Below, one piece after another: positions 43,317-52,165 of a stretch of 64,000 nucleotides of DNA. How positions within the stretch are numbered: position 1 is the first letter of the stretch; each line of letters starts with the position of its first letter. The DNA comes from Lysinibacillus_B sp036662795 (GTDB taxonomy: Bacteria > Bacillota > Bacilli > Bacillales_A > Planococcaceae), in assembly GCF_036662795.1 (NCBI RefSeq), contig NZ_JBAFWZ010000002.1, positions 62,001 through 126,000 on the forward strand, read 5' to 3'. The translations under genes were made by a program, and so were the position numbers. Below the pieces are notes generated by a model. That model worked only from the letters and a program-made list of their open reading frames with translations. It was not told the origin of the DNA and did no database searches.

Positions 43317-44587
43317 TTTCACCAACAATTGTATTATTTGGATTGTTAATCGTGTTTTTACTTTTATCAATTCCCGTCGGCTTTGCGCTACTATTAGCGA
43401 GCCTTGGAACGATTATTTTAACAGATGTAGAAATTCCATTTAGTATTTTAACGCAGGTGCTAGTAACCTCAAATGACTCTTTCCCTCTTATGGCAATTCC
43501 ATTCTTTATTTTGGCGGGAGTGCTGATGGGAAGAGGTGGCGTTTCGGAGAGGTTGTTAAACATTGCCAACTCCTTTGTTGGACATTATCGTGGAGGCTTT
43601 GCGATTGCTGCGGTATTAACGGCGATGTTCTTCTCAGCCATTTCAGGTTCTGGTCCTGCTACGGTTGCCGCAATTGGCTCGATTATGATTCCGGAAATGG
43701 TGAAGCGCGGATATAAGAAAACCTTTGCGACAGCATTAATCGCAGCCTCGGGAACGATTGGTATCGTGATTCCGCCAAGTATTCCACTCGTGATTTATGG
43801 AGTCTCCTCTGGAACATCTATTGGTGAGCTTTTTAAAGCTGGAATAATACCAGGATTTATAATGGGTGGTGCTTTAATGATATGGGTGTATATCCATGCC
43901 GAAAAGGAAAAATATACACCAGATCCTCGCGTTACGTGGAAGGGTCGTCTACATCATATTAATCGCGGGAAGGGCGCACTTTTGATGCCAATCGTTATAT
44001 TAGGTGGAATTTACGGTGGGATTTTCACACCAACAGAAGCTGCTGTAATTGCTGTTGTGTATGGCTTAGTGCTCAGCTTCTTTATATATCGTGAGCTCAA
44101 TTGGAGGGATACGATTGCCTTATTTTATGATTCGGCATTATCGACAGGTTCAATTATGGTAATTGTAGCGGCTGCTGCAGTATTCGGACGTATTTTAACA
44201 TTAGAGCAAATTCCAAACAATGTTGCGACGACGATGCTATCACTAACAGAAAATCCGTGGGTGTTCCTGTTGCTCGTCAATGTTCTTTTACTCATTGTGG
44301 GGACGTTTATGGAAACGATTGCGGCTGTCATAATTTTGACGCCAATATTATTGCCGCTTAGCACACAGATGGGTATTGACCCTGTACATTTCGGCATAAT
44401 TATGATTGTGAATTTAAGCTTAGGATTCATTACACCACCATTAGGATTAAACTTATTTGTAGCATCAAGCGTTTCAGAAATTAAGGTCGTACAGATTAGC
44501 AAATCTATTATACCGGGATTCGTGGCGTTAGTGATTGTATTGCTTGTCATTACATACATCCCGTGGTTTGCTTTAGCATTTATGTAG
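43313..44587 (+). CDS. dctM: TRAP transporter large permease DctM
   Basis: 424 residues, about 12 membrane helices. Motifs typical of DctM: the SFPLMAIPFFILAG region, SGSGPATVAAIGSIMIPEM, and LGFITPPLGLNLFVAS at the end. Acts with DctP and DctQ as a sodium-coupled high-affinity importer. It is followed 12 bp later by the dehydrogenase gene in the same operon. Confidence 0.95.
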   Translation: MISPTIVLFGLLIVFLLLSIPVGFALLLASLGTIILTDVEIPFSILTQVLVTSNDSFPLMAIPFFILAGVLMGRGGVSERLLNIANSFVGHYRGGFAIAAVLTAMFFSAISGSGPATVAAIGSIMIPEMVKRGYKKTFATALIAASGTIGIVIPPSIPLVIYGVSSGTSIGELFKAGIIPGFIMGGALMIWVYIHAEKEKYTPDPRVTWKGRLHHINRGKGALLMPIVILGGIYGGIFTPTEAAVIAVVYGLVLSFFIYRELNWRDTIALFYDSALSTGSIMVIVAAAAVFGRILTLEQIPNNVATTMLSLTENPWVFLLLVNVLLLIVGTFMETIAAVIILTPILLPLSTQMGIDPVHFGIIMIVNLSLGFITPPLGLNLFVASSVSEIKVVQISKSIIPGFVALVIVLLVITYIPWFALAFM

Positions 44588-44599
44588 GAGGGACGGACA

Positions 44600-45556
44600 A
44601 TGTTTAAAGTGACAATTGTTGATTATGAGTGGGAAGATATTGAGTTGGAGAAAAAGATGTTTGCAGAAGCGAATATTGAATGCATTGTGTTGCAGTCAAA
44701 GGAGAAGGAGAAAATCATCGAGGCAGCTAAGAGTTCAGATGCATTGCTCGTACTTTATGGAAATATTGACAGAGAAATTTTGGAAGGTGCACCAAATCTT
44801 CAGCTCGTTTCTCGCTACGGGATTGGTGTGAATATGATTGATGTTGACGCTGCAACAGAGATTGGAGTTCAGGTAGCGAATGTAAATGATTATTGTGTAG
44901 ATGAAGTATCTGACCATGCGCTAGCAGGAATTTTAGCAGGAGCCCGCCGATTATTTGAATACAATTTTCATACGATGGATGGAGGCTGGGATTTTAAAAG
45001 TGTTAAACGGCCTCTCCGTGCATCTAAAGCGGTTGTTGGTTTATTAGGCTATGGTAAAATTCCGAAGCGGCTAGCAGAAAAACTTGTGGCAATAGGTTAT
45101 CAGGTGATTGCCTATGATCCATTTGTCGAGGCAGAGCAAATGCGCGGGGATGGCGTAATTAAGGCTACGGTTGAAGAAATTATGCAGCAAAGCGATTTCA
45201 TTTCTGTGCACGTGCCACTTATCCAGTCGACGCGCCATTTACTTGGAAGGGCAGAGTTTGAGCTTGCGGGAAAGAAGCCGTATATTATTAATACGGCTCG
45301 AGGTCCAATTATTGATGAGCAGGCGATGATTGCAGCTCTAAAGACTGGTCAGCTCGCTGGCGCATTTTTAGATGTGACAGAGGAGGAACCCCTGCCTGTA
45401 CAGCATCCACTTCGAAATTTACCAAATGTCGTTTTGTCTCCGCATGCAGCATGGTACTCTGAGGATGCGTATCGAGAAATTCGAGAAAAAGCAGTGATGA
45501 ATATTATTGAAAAAGCGCGCGGACAAATTCCAACTTACGCACTAAATCTTCGATAA
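44600..45556 (+). CDS. D-2-hydroxyacid dehydrogenase, CtBP-like
   Basis: 318 residues. N-terminal substrate domain, then a Rossmann domain with GLLGYGKIPKRLA (~145-157), in which GKIP stands in place of the commoner GxIG. Catalytic triad candidates are all present: Arg in NTARGPIID, Glu in DVTEEEPLP and His in SPHAAWYS. Closest by pattern to the 'C-terminal binding protein' group of NAD-dependent 2-hydroxyacid dehydrogenases. AGGAGGGACGG precedes the ATG. As last gene of the operon it probably makes or removes the 2-oxo acid used by the aldolase. Confidence 0.9.
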   Translation: MFKVTIVDYEWEDIELEKKMFAEANIECIVLQSKEKEKIIEAAKSSDALLVLYGNIDREILEGAPNLQLVSRYGIGVNMIDVDAATEIGVQVANVNDYCVDEVSDHALAGILAGARRLFEYNFHTMDGGWDFKSVKRPLRASKAVVGLLGYGKIPKRLAEKLVAIGYQVIAYDPFVEAEQMRGDGVIKATVEEIMQQSDFISVHVPLIQSTRHLLGRAEFELAGKKPYIINTARGPIIDEQAMIAALKTGQLAGAFLDVTEEEPLPVQHPLRNLPNVVLSPHAAWYSEDAYREIREKAVMNIIEKARGQIPTYALNLR

Positions 45557-45563
45557 AAGCAGT

Positions 45564-45600
45564 AAGGGGTATAGTCTAAACTAGACTGCCCCCTTATCTT
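45564..45600 (+). terminator. Probable operon terminator hairpin
   Basis: AAGGGG...AGTCTA pairs with TAGACT...CCCCTT directly after the dehydrogenase gene. The T run is short, so efficiency is uncertain. Confidence 0.6.
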
Positions 45601-45726
45601 GATGGGTGAATTGTTAGCGAATATAATTGGGGTTGAATGCTGTCTACAAGCATACGTGCCCATTCTGAGAGCGGCCTGATAGGATTGATTTCAAGGATTG
45701 TTTTAGTATCGTCTCTGCTGTAAAGC

Positions 45727-47352
45727 CTAGTTAGATTCCCTATCAGGCTCGTGTGGTTCGCTAGCATGTGGCATTTGAACTGGATGAACGTCCTTGATGA
45801 CAGTTATAGGCCGCATCATGTCGTGGTCCTCATGCTCTAAGAAGTGACAGTGCCAAATGTAATTGCCCTTGAACTCCTTCCAGTGCATAATGATTTTCGT
45901 CACCATGCCGCCCTCTGCTCTTACGACGTCCTTCCAGCCACGTTCATAGTCATTCGGCTCTACAGGGTCCCCGGTAAATTTCAGAACTCCCTCAGTTTGA
46001 TAGAGCTCCACATCAAAAGGTCTTCGCTCCAAAATTTTGAATTGCACTAGATGTACATGAATTGGATGAACAAAAGGTGTAAGGTTTATGAAGTTCCATG
46101 TTTCGATACTGTCTACAGCAGGCTTTTCAGTAGCAGGATCATGATACATCCGATCATTTAATAGGAGCATCGGCCTTCCGTATTGATCCTGCGAAAACGA
46201 TAATGGTAAGTTTCTTGAAATATGAGCATGATGCTCGTGCAGCTCCATTTCCGGCTGAAGCTCTTCAGGTATATCCCGACTGTCACAGCCTTTTAACGAA
46301 AGATCTACTAGGAATTGCATGATGACACCTGTATGCTCCCCTGGAAACTCTTGATCCGTGTTTAGTAACGTAATCTTCTCCCCTTTATGCTTGGAAAAAT
46401 CGATAACAATGTCTACCCTTTCAGCTGGCAGTAGACCGATTGAAGTAACATCTGCACGATTAGAAAGTAAGCCGCCATCTGTCCCAATCTGTATAAATGA
46501 TTCATTATTGGAAAGCTCTAATTTGTAGCCTCTTCGATTGGAAGCATTAAGTACTCTAAATCGATATTTTCTTGGCTCAACGCGCATATATGGCCATACT
46601 TTTCCGTTGACCATTATCGTATTGCCAACAAATCCTGGTGTGATGGACGGATGCACTGGTACTGGGAATGGAGGAGAATCGGGATAGAACATCGACCCAT
46701 CCTCATTAAATGATTTATCCTGTATCATTAAAGGCATTTCATACTCGCCACTAGGTAGCTCGAGTCTTTTTTCGAGAGAGTCTCTTAGCAAATAAAATCC
46801 GGCTAGACCTGAGTATACATTTAAGCGTGTTAGTGACATGGCATGGTCATGGTACCATAGCGTAGCACTTGGTTGATGGTTAGTATAATGATGGACTTCT
46901 CTTCTAAATTTTGGTCCTGTCATTTCATAATTTTTTGTATACCATGCTTCAGGGTGGCCATCACTTTCCCAATCCACATGAGCACCATGGAGATGGACGA
47001 CTGTTCGAACTTCTTTTGAATTTACAGAACTGTGTAATGTATGATCTATCGGCAAAAAGTGCTTATCTGGTAGATTATTAATATATTTTACATAGGTAGA
47101 CTTATCCTTTGTTGCTTCAATCGTAGGGCCGGGAACTAACCCGTCATAGCCCCAAACCTTTGTAAGTGGAAAATAGCGATGAAAACGATGATATGCTGCG
47201 TGCATTTCTATTTCATAATAGGAATTATGGGGATAATCCTTGTTCGGCGTTGGTTTAGCCTTAGAGGGTTTAGGCAGCTTATCAACAAACTTTGGAATAG
47301 ACGCAGGATCGGCAGGGTTAACGCTAGGCTTCAAGAGTGCACAACCTTTCAT
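45727..47352 (-). CDS. cotA: CotA-type multicopper oxidase (spore coat laccase)
   Basis: 541 residues, slightly longer than CotA of B. subtilis (513). All copper-binding motifs are intact: HLHGAHV, WYHDHA, HPIHVHLVQF and HCHFLEHEDHDMM. Conserved blocks such as FLPIDHT, LTRLNVYSGLAG, VEPRKYRFRVLNAS and IQIGTDGGLL match CotA and bilirubin-oxidase-like laccases. No signal peptide, consistent with assembly into the coat from the mother cell. No good ribosome binding site precedes ATG 47352; a TTG seven codons in is an alternative. Monocistronic. Confidence 0.92.
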   Translation of the reverse strand: MKGCALLKPSVNPADPASIPKFVDKLPKPSKAKPTPNKDYPHNSYYEIEMHAAYHRFHRYFPLTKVWGYDGLVPGPTIEATKDKSTYVKYINNLPDKHFLPIDHTLHSSVNSKEVRTVVHLHGAHVDWESDGHPEAWYTKNYEMTGPKFRREVHHYTNHQPSATLWYHDHAMSLTRLNVYSGLAGFYLLRDSLEKRLELPSGEYEMPLMIQDKSFNEDGSMFYPDSPPFPVPVHPSITPGFVGNTIMVNGKVWPYMRVEPRKYRFRVLNASNRRGYKLELSNNESFIQIGTDGGLLSNRADVTSIGLLPAERVDIVIDFSKHKGEKITLLNTDQEFPGEHTGVIMQFLVDLSLKGCDSRDIPEELQPEMELHEHHAHISRNLPLSFSQDQYGRPMLLLNDRMYHDPATEKPAVDSIETWNFINLTPFVHPIHVHLVQFKILERRPFDVELYQTEGVLKFTGDPVEPNDYERGWKDVVRAEGGMVTKIIMHWKEFKGNYIWHCHFLEHEDHDMMRPITVIKDVHPVQMPHASEPHEPDRESN

Positions 47353-47564
47353 TTTATTATTGAAGCTATTATATTCTTAGATTTTTACATAGAATGGACA
47401 ATTGTGTAGGGAGTTTGAAAGAATTTTTCCCTAGTGCTAAAAGTTATGAACTTATATTAAGAGCCGGGATGCTATAAACTGAGAATAGAGAGGGCAAAAC
47501 AAAATAATCGCTTCTTTACATCAAAATATATATAATACCCATAAAGGTATATGGAGGTGAAGAA

Positions 47565-47999
47565 ATGAAAAGGCAATCAGCAACAAACCATACACGATAT
47601 CAGCCATTACAGCATTTTGTATGGTTACCATTAAGTTTTACTATGCTTGTCTCAACGGTTGTGTACATAATTTACCGTGTTATAAATGGTACATTTTCGG
47701 TATCATTACTATTATTATTGGGAGTAGTAATACTGGCAATTATTCCCGGAATGCTAGCTCGTATTTATGCATTAACTCTACAAGACCGTTTAATTCGAAC
47801 AGAAGAGCAATTGCGATATTATATGTTAACAAATAAACGTATAGATAGTAGCATTACAACAAAGCAACTAATCGCTTTACGCTTCTCATCTGATGAAGAG
47901 TATGTAGGGCTAGTAGAGAAAGCAGCAGCAGAAAATTTATCGCCGGATGAAATTAAACAGGCGATCAAAACATGGCGTGCTGACCACCATCGAGTATAG
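47565..47999 (+). CDS. DUF6526 membrane protein
   Basis: 144 residues. Two membrane helices (~20-40 and ~45-68) in the N-terminal half, preceded by HTRYQPLQHFVWLPL; the cytoplasmic C-terminal half contains RIYALTLQDRLIRTEEQLRYY and ALRFSSDEEYVGLVEKA. This matches DUF6526, of unknown function. GGAGGTGAAGAA precedes the ATG. The MFS gene begins 42 bp downstream. Confidence 0.75.
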   Translation: MKRQSATNHTRYQPLQHFVWLPLSFTMLVSTVVYIIYRVINGTFSVSLLLLLGVVILAIIPGMLARIYALTLQDRLIRTEEQLRYYMLTNKRIDSSITTKQLIALRFSSDEEYVGLVEKAAAENLSPDEIKQAIKTWRADHHRV

Positions 48000-48041
48000 C
48001 CATTCTAATACCTTTTCGGGTATAAGATAGGGGGCGATTTT

Positions 48042-49334
48042 ATGATGAAAAACAGTTCGGCTGAATTCGATAAATATGTAAGCTCAACCGAGGAACAGCA
48101 AAAGCTATATAAACGCACTTTAATCATTGTTTTGATGTCCCAAATGTTTGGTGGAGCAGGGCTTGCAGCAGGGATAACGGTAGGTGCCCTACTAGCGAAG
48201 GATATGCTAGGAACAGAAAGTGTTGCCGGCTTACCCTCTGCTCTATTTACATTAGGTTCGGCTCTAGCTGCATTTATTGTAGGCCGGGTGTCACAACGCT
48301 TTGGAAGAAGATACGGTTTATCATTTGGCTTTATTGCTGGTGGGATCGGTGCATTAGGTGTTATCCTTGCTGCTAATATAAATAGCATCGCGCTATTATT
48401 TATTGCGTTATTTATTTATGGAGCAGGTACTTCAACCAATTTACAAGCCCGCTATGCAGGGACGGATTTGGCGAGTGAAAAGCAGCGTGCAACGGCGACA
48501 AGTATTGCAATGGTTGCTACAACCCTTGGTGCAGTTGCAGGTCCAAATCTAGTTACGCCAATGGGGAAAGTGGCGACTGCTATCAATATGCCAGCATTAA
48601 CAGGCCCGTTTATGCTAGCGGCGGTAGCTTATATATTGGCAGGTCTTACATTGTTCTTTTACCTGCGTCCAGATCCATTACTAGTGGCCAAGGCGATTGC
48701 AGATAGGCAACAAAAGATTCAGCAGCAAACATCGAAGACAGTGTTTGCTGAGCAAAATAAACTGAACAAGATTGGTATTTTTGTAGGAGCTCTCGTACTA
48801 GTACTTTCTCATGTGATTATGGTTGCCATCATGACAATGACACCTATTCATATGCAAGGTCATGGAAGTAGCATGAGTGCAATTGGAATGGTCATTGGCT
48901 TACATGTAGCAGCGATGTACCTACCTTCTCTTGGAACAGGTTTACTTGTTGATAAGATGGGTCGCACATTCGTCGTAATCGCTTCAGGCGTTACGTTAGC
49001 ACTTGCCGGCTTATTAGCAGCATTTGCACCAGGCGATTCATTGTTCTGGCTAACAATTGCTCTTATGCTGTTAGGACTTGGCTGGAATTTCGGCTTGATT
49101 AGTGGCACAGCGATTATTATAGACTCAACGACAATCCATACAAGGGCTAAAACGCAAGGCTCTGTGGATGTTTGGGTTGCACTTGGTGGCTCAGCAGGTA
49201 GCTTATTATCAGGCGTCATAGTAGCCTATTCAAGCTATGCCTACCTAGGATTTATAGGTACTTATTTAGCCCTACTTCTAGTGCCAGTCGTTCTATGGGC
49301 TCGAATGAAGCAAAAGAAAAATATGATAGCGTAA
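48042..49334 (+). CDS. MFS transporter
   Basis: 430 residues, 12 membrane helices. The loop 2-3 signature appears as VGRVSQRFGRRYGLSFGF and a later copy as LLVDKMGRTFV. A ~40-residue hydrophilic N-terminus and central loop (RQQKIQQQTSKTVFAEQNK) are typical. Substrate unknown; small-molecule efflux is likely by family. Ends at a strong terminator. Confidence 0.92.
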   Translation: MMKNSSAEFDKYVSSTEEQQKLYKRTLIIVLMSQMFGGAGLAAGITVGALLAKDMLGTESVAGLPSALFTLGSALAAFIVGRVSQRFGRRYGLSFGFIAGGIGALGVILAANINSIALLFIALFIYGAGTSTNLQARYAGTDLASEKQRATATSIAMVATTLGAVAGPNLVTPMGKVATAINMPALTGPFMLAAVAYILAGLTLFFYLRPDPLLVAKAIADRQQKIQQQTSKTVFAEQNKLNKIGIFVGALVLVLSHVIMVAIMTMTPIHMQGHGSSMSAIGMVIGLHVAAMYLPSLGTGLLVDKMGRTFVVIASGVTLALAGLLAAFAPGDSLFWLTIALMLLGLGWNFGLISGTAIIIDSTTIHTRAKTQGSVDVWVALGGSAGSLLSGVIVAYSSYAYLGFIGTYLALLLVPVVLWARMKQKKNMIA

Positions 49335-49339
49335 TAGAG

Positions 49340-49378
49340 AAAGAGGTAATCCACTCCCGTATTGGATTGCCTCTTTTT
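49340..49378. terminator. Rho-independent terminator
   Basis: AAAGAGGTAATCCA pairs with TGGATTGCCTCTTT (G-T pair inside) and TTTTT follows, between the converging MFS and zinc-ribbon genes. Confidence 0.9.
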
Positions 49379-49389
49379 AACGAGAAATA

Positions 49390-49593
49390 TTAACCAAAGA
49401 ATAAATCTAATATGTTCGAGCCTGCTGAAGATTTCTTGTTATAAAACTCAGAATAGCCACAATTCTGGCAATACACGACAATAAATTGATTGTGCTGAAT
49501 ATCGAACATTTTGGATAAGCCCGTACCTGTCATTGCCACCTCTTTTTGTGCTGCATCTCGACTTCCACATTTTAAACAACCTTTATCATTCAT
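49390..49593 (-). CDS. Zinc-ribbon protein (zinc_ribbon_13 / DUF2082-like)
   Basis: 67 residues. Two Cys knuckles, CLKCGS at residues 6-9 and CQNCGYSEFY at ~42-45, form one zinc ribbon; the region between includes the AMTGTGLSKMFDIQHNQFIVVYC pattern typical of this small family. The C-terminus ends ILDLFFG. AAAGGGGG precedes the ATG. Function unknown; nucleic-acid or metal binding is assumed from the fold. Confidence 0.85.
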   Translation of the reverse strand: MNDKGCLKCGSRDAAQKEVAMTGTGLSKMFDIQHNQFIVVYCQNCGYSEFYNKKSSAGSNILDLFFG

Positions 49594-49668
49594 CCTATTT
49601 GGCCCCCTTTGTAACTATATGTACGAAAGGATTGGAAAATAGTTTCAAAGGGCTGAACGGTAATAAAA

Positions 49669-49692
49669 GGATGGGGCAATTATTACCCCATC
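49669..49692 (-). terminator. Rho-independent terminator
   Basis: On the minus strand GATGGGGTAAT pairs with ATTGCCCCATC and CTTTTATT follows. It lies 13 bp after the 49-residue gene at 49705-49854. Confidence 0.8.
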
Positions 49693-49704
49693 ACCTCCAT
49701 GAGT

Positions 49705-49854
49705 CTACTGCTTGTTTTGCTGTTTTTGTTGGGTTGTATTTTTCTGTTCTGCAAAGGTAGCTTCTAATGCAATTTCCACAGTATTTGTTGTGGGATTCTT
49801 TTTCTTCTTTTCTTTCTTATCTTTTTTAAAGCTTGTTTTCCCTTTCTTCGCCAT
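49705..49854 (-). CDS. Small basic Lys/Gln-rich protein
   Basis: 49 residues. ATG 49854 has GGAGGTGAAAG upstream and a terminator follows the stop, so it is very likely expressed. The N-terminal half is almost entirely Lys (KKGKTSFKKDKKEKKKK), followed by TVEIALEATFAEQKN and a Gln-rich tail ending QQNKQ. Same length as the protein at 22500, which ends NQNKNKQ. Not recognised; a nucleic-acid-binding or spore role is conceivable. Confidence 0.65.
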   Translation of the reverse strand: MAKKGKTSFKKDKKEKKKKNPTTNTVEIALEATFAEQKNTTQQKQQNKQ

Positions 49855-50027
49855 ATTCTTTCACCTCCATTTGTTATTGTGAGCTAAATAAAGTAATGAA
49901 ATTCATAAACTGTCGAAGTTGTTCAACTATCAGCATTATTAATGATTTACATAGGAAACCCGTGGTACACTGTATGGGACAAGCAGGACACACATTTATG
50001 ATGTTGAATAATTCAGGAGGTTCATGT

Positions 50028-50522
50028 ATGACAAACAACGATATTTTAATTCGATTACGATATGCATTTGATATAAAAAATGTAGATATGGTAGAAATTT
50101 TTAAGCTTGGTGGTATGGATTTTACAAAAGAAGAAGTGATGGACATGCTTATCAAGGTAAAAGAGGACGAGGAGGAACCAGAGAACTTCAAAAAGGTTAA
50201 TAATAAAATGTTAGAGGCATTTTTAAATGGTTTTATTACGTATAAACGAGGACCACAAAAATCAAAAGATGGTGAAACGGCTGGACCAATGCCTGTAACA
50301 GGAAAAGAAAGTCCAAACAATATGCTGTTAAAGAAAGTGAAAATTGCATTAGCATTAACAAGTGAGGATATGCTAGATCTATTATATGAAGGCGGTGTGT
50401 CCGTCTCGAAGGGCGAGCTTGGAGCGATTTTACGAAACCCAAGCCATAAAAACTACAAGGAATGTGGCGACCGCTTCGCACGAAATTTCCTGAAAGGCTT
50501 AACATTTAAATATAGAGGATAG
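50028..50522 (+). CDS. DUF1456 (YehS-like) protein
   Basis: 164 residues made of two similar ~70-residue halves: MTNNDILIRLRYAFDIKNVDMVEIFKLGG in the first and NNMLLKKVKIALALTSEDMLDLLYEGG in the second. This is the DUF1456 duplication seen in YehS. ATG 50028 has TCAGGAGG upstream; the frame extends further upstream but without a ribosome binding site. Function unknown. Ends at a terminator. Confidence 0.88.
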   Translation: MTNNDILIRLRYAFDIKNVDMVEIFKLGGMDFTKEEVMDMLIKVKEDEEEPENFKKVNNKMLEAFLNGFITYKRGPQKSKDGETAGPMPVTGKESPNNMLLKKVKIALALTSEDMLDLLYEGGVSVSKGELGAILRNPSHKNYKECGDRFARNFLKGLTFKYRG

Positions 50523-50534
50523 TTCACATATAAA

Positions 50535-50565
50535 GCACGAGTGGTTCTTCGCTCGTGTTTTTTTG
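50535..50565 (+). terminator. Rho-independent terminator
   Basis: GCACGAG pairs with CTCGTGT and is followed by TTTTTTT, after the DUF1456 gene. Confidence 0.88.
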
Positions 50566-50581
50566 TAGAAAGTAAAAGGCT

Positions 50582-50695
50582 GTGCCGTTCGGGCAGTGTC
50601 TAGCTCCATCGCCCAGCCACTCAGTCGTAAACAGGAAAGCTGCTTTCGATTCAGGTCTGCAAGCAACTGTCGGGGCTAAACAGGCACTTTATATT
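50582..50695. repeat. Bacillaceae-type dispersed intergenic repeat, single copy here
   Basis: The blocks GTGTCTAGCTCCATCGCC, CAGCCACTCAGTCG and CTGTCGGGGCTAAACAGG recall a repeat that is common between genes of Bacillus genomes (TAGCTCCAGCGCC... CTGTCGGGGCT). Only one copy is in this window, so the call rests on recollection of that pattern. Confidence 0.45.
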
Positions 50696-50758
50696 TTCTT
50701 AGTATTAAATTGCTGGAAGGTTGGTGATAAATATAGAAGAATAACATGGAGGGAAGGA

Positions 50759-51463
50759 ATGAATATTTTACATCTAACGATTGAATTAGTCATTGGATTT
50801 TTTCTACTCTTTTTGATTGTTAAGTTTGTTGGGAGAAAGATTATCAATCAAATAAGTCCCTTTACATTTATAGCTGGAATTGTGTTAGGAGAGCTACTTG
50901 GTAACGGCTTGTATAATGAAAAGGTTCATATAGTATATATAATTTACGCCATGATTCTGTGGGGGGTGTTACTTTTTTCTGTAGAATATCTTGGACAAAA
51001 ATTTTTACCCGTTCGGGGACTATTTGAGGGGAAACCTTCTGCACTAATAAAGGATGGTGTGATTGATCGGGAGGCTTTAAAGAAGAACCGAATGAATATA
51101 AATCAACTACAAAGCTTATTAAGGCAGAGTGAGACGTTTTCCGTCAGAGAGGTTGCCTATTGCTATTTAGAGCCGAATGGTGCCATTAGTATTTTGAAAA
51201 AATCACAATACCAAAAAACAACGCAGGAAGATTTTAATCTAGGGAATAAGCCAGTATATGTACCAGTGACGATTATTCGAGATGGTAAGGTTTTATGGGA
51301 TGAAATCAAAGACTTAGGATTTAATGAGCAATGGCTAATAAAGCAGCTCAAACAAAAAGGGATCGTTAGTTATGAAGGGATTTTTATCGCAGAATGGTTA
51401 AAGGGAGACGGACTTTTTGTACAACGGCTTGAAGATTCACCTCCATCATCTGATAAATATTGA
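50759..51463 (+). CDS. DUF421 membrane protein (YetF/YcaP-like)
   Basis: 234 residues. Three N-terminal membrane helices (~3-22, ~30-50, ~55-77) with the conserved GRKIINQISPFTFIAGIVLGELLGN stretch, then a cytoplasmic domain (~85-220) containing GKPSALIKDGVIDREALKKNRMN and LLRQ. This is the YetF-type layout, found in spore-formers including in germination/spore membrane roles. ATG 50759 has GGAGGG 6 nt upstream. The 21-bp repeat array begins about 100 bp after its stop. Confidence 0.9.
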   Translation: MNILHLTIELVIGFFLLFLIVKFVGRKIINQISPFTFIAGIVLGELLGNGLYNEKVHIVYIIYAMILWGVLLFSVEYLGQKFLPVRGLFEGKPSALIKDGVIDREALKKNRMNINQLQSLLRQSETFSVREVAYCYLEPNGAISILKKSQYQKTTQEDFNLGNKPVYVPVTIIRDGKVLWDEIKDLGFNEQWLIKQLKQKGIVSYEGIFIAEWLKGDGLFVQRLEDSPPSSDKY

Positions 51464-51560
51464 GAAACCACTCAAATTGACTGCACGTGCCCATAAGCTG
51501 GTAAAATTATAGTCTTATGTGGGCACGTGTTCGTACTTTACAAAGTGAAACGAGAGGGTT

Positions 51561-52102
51561 ATTTGAACAAAAGTGTGTGCTATCCGCACGAAAGGAGTAG
51601 CTATCCGAACAAAAGCATGTGCTATCCGCACGAAAGCGTGTGCTATCCGAACAAAAGCAGTGTCCATCCGAACAAAAGCGTGTGCTATCCGCACGAAAGG
51701 AGTAGCTATCCGCACAAAAGCATGTGCTATCCGAACAAAAGCAGCGTCCATCCGAACAAAAGCATGTGCTATCCGCACGAAAGCGTGTGCTATCTGAACA
51801 AAAGCAGGTCATCCGCACAAAAGCATGTGCTATCCGCACGAAAGGAGTAGCTATCCGAACAAAAGCGTGTGCTATCCGAACAAAAGCATGTGCTATCCGC
51901 ACGAAAGCGTGTGCTATCTGAACAAAAGCAGGTCATCCGCACAAAAGAGTAGCCTATGCGCACAAAAGCAGTTTCCATCCGAACAAAAGAGCAGTCCATC
52001 CGAACAAAAGCAGCGTCCATCCGCACAAAAGCGTGTGCTAACCGCACAAAAGCACGTGCTATCCGAACAAAAGCAGCGTCCATCCGAACAAAAGAGCATC
52101 CC
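51561..52102. repeat. 26-unit tandem array with 21-bp period (locus 3)
   Basis: Units begin ATCCG(A/C)AC(A/G)AAAGC and end in a variable part, most often GTGCT or GTCC. Starts run 51561, 51582, 51603 ... 52082; 24 units are 21 bp and two (51792, 51916) are 19 bp. The block from 51750 recurs at 51874 as a higher-order duplication of 124 bp. The array fills the space between the converging DUF421 and cotJC genes. Several frames stay open across it and give heptad peptides, but none has a ribosome binding site. Confidence 0.95.
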
Positions 52103-52165
52103 AACCAAAAAACCTCCCCAAACTATCAACAAAGCAAGCATATCAATAAAAATTCGATTTAATAA

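Noticed and set aside
49533..49760. 75-codon plus-strand ORF
   Set aside because: Antisense to the zinc-ribbon gene and to the terminator of the 49-residue basic protein, both with good signals.
51561..52102. CRISPR array
   Set aside because: Unit length is 21 bp with no unique spacers of 30-40 bp, the variable part is only a few bases and recurs, and there are no cas genes nearby.
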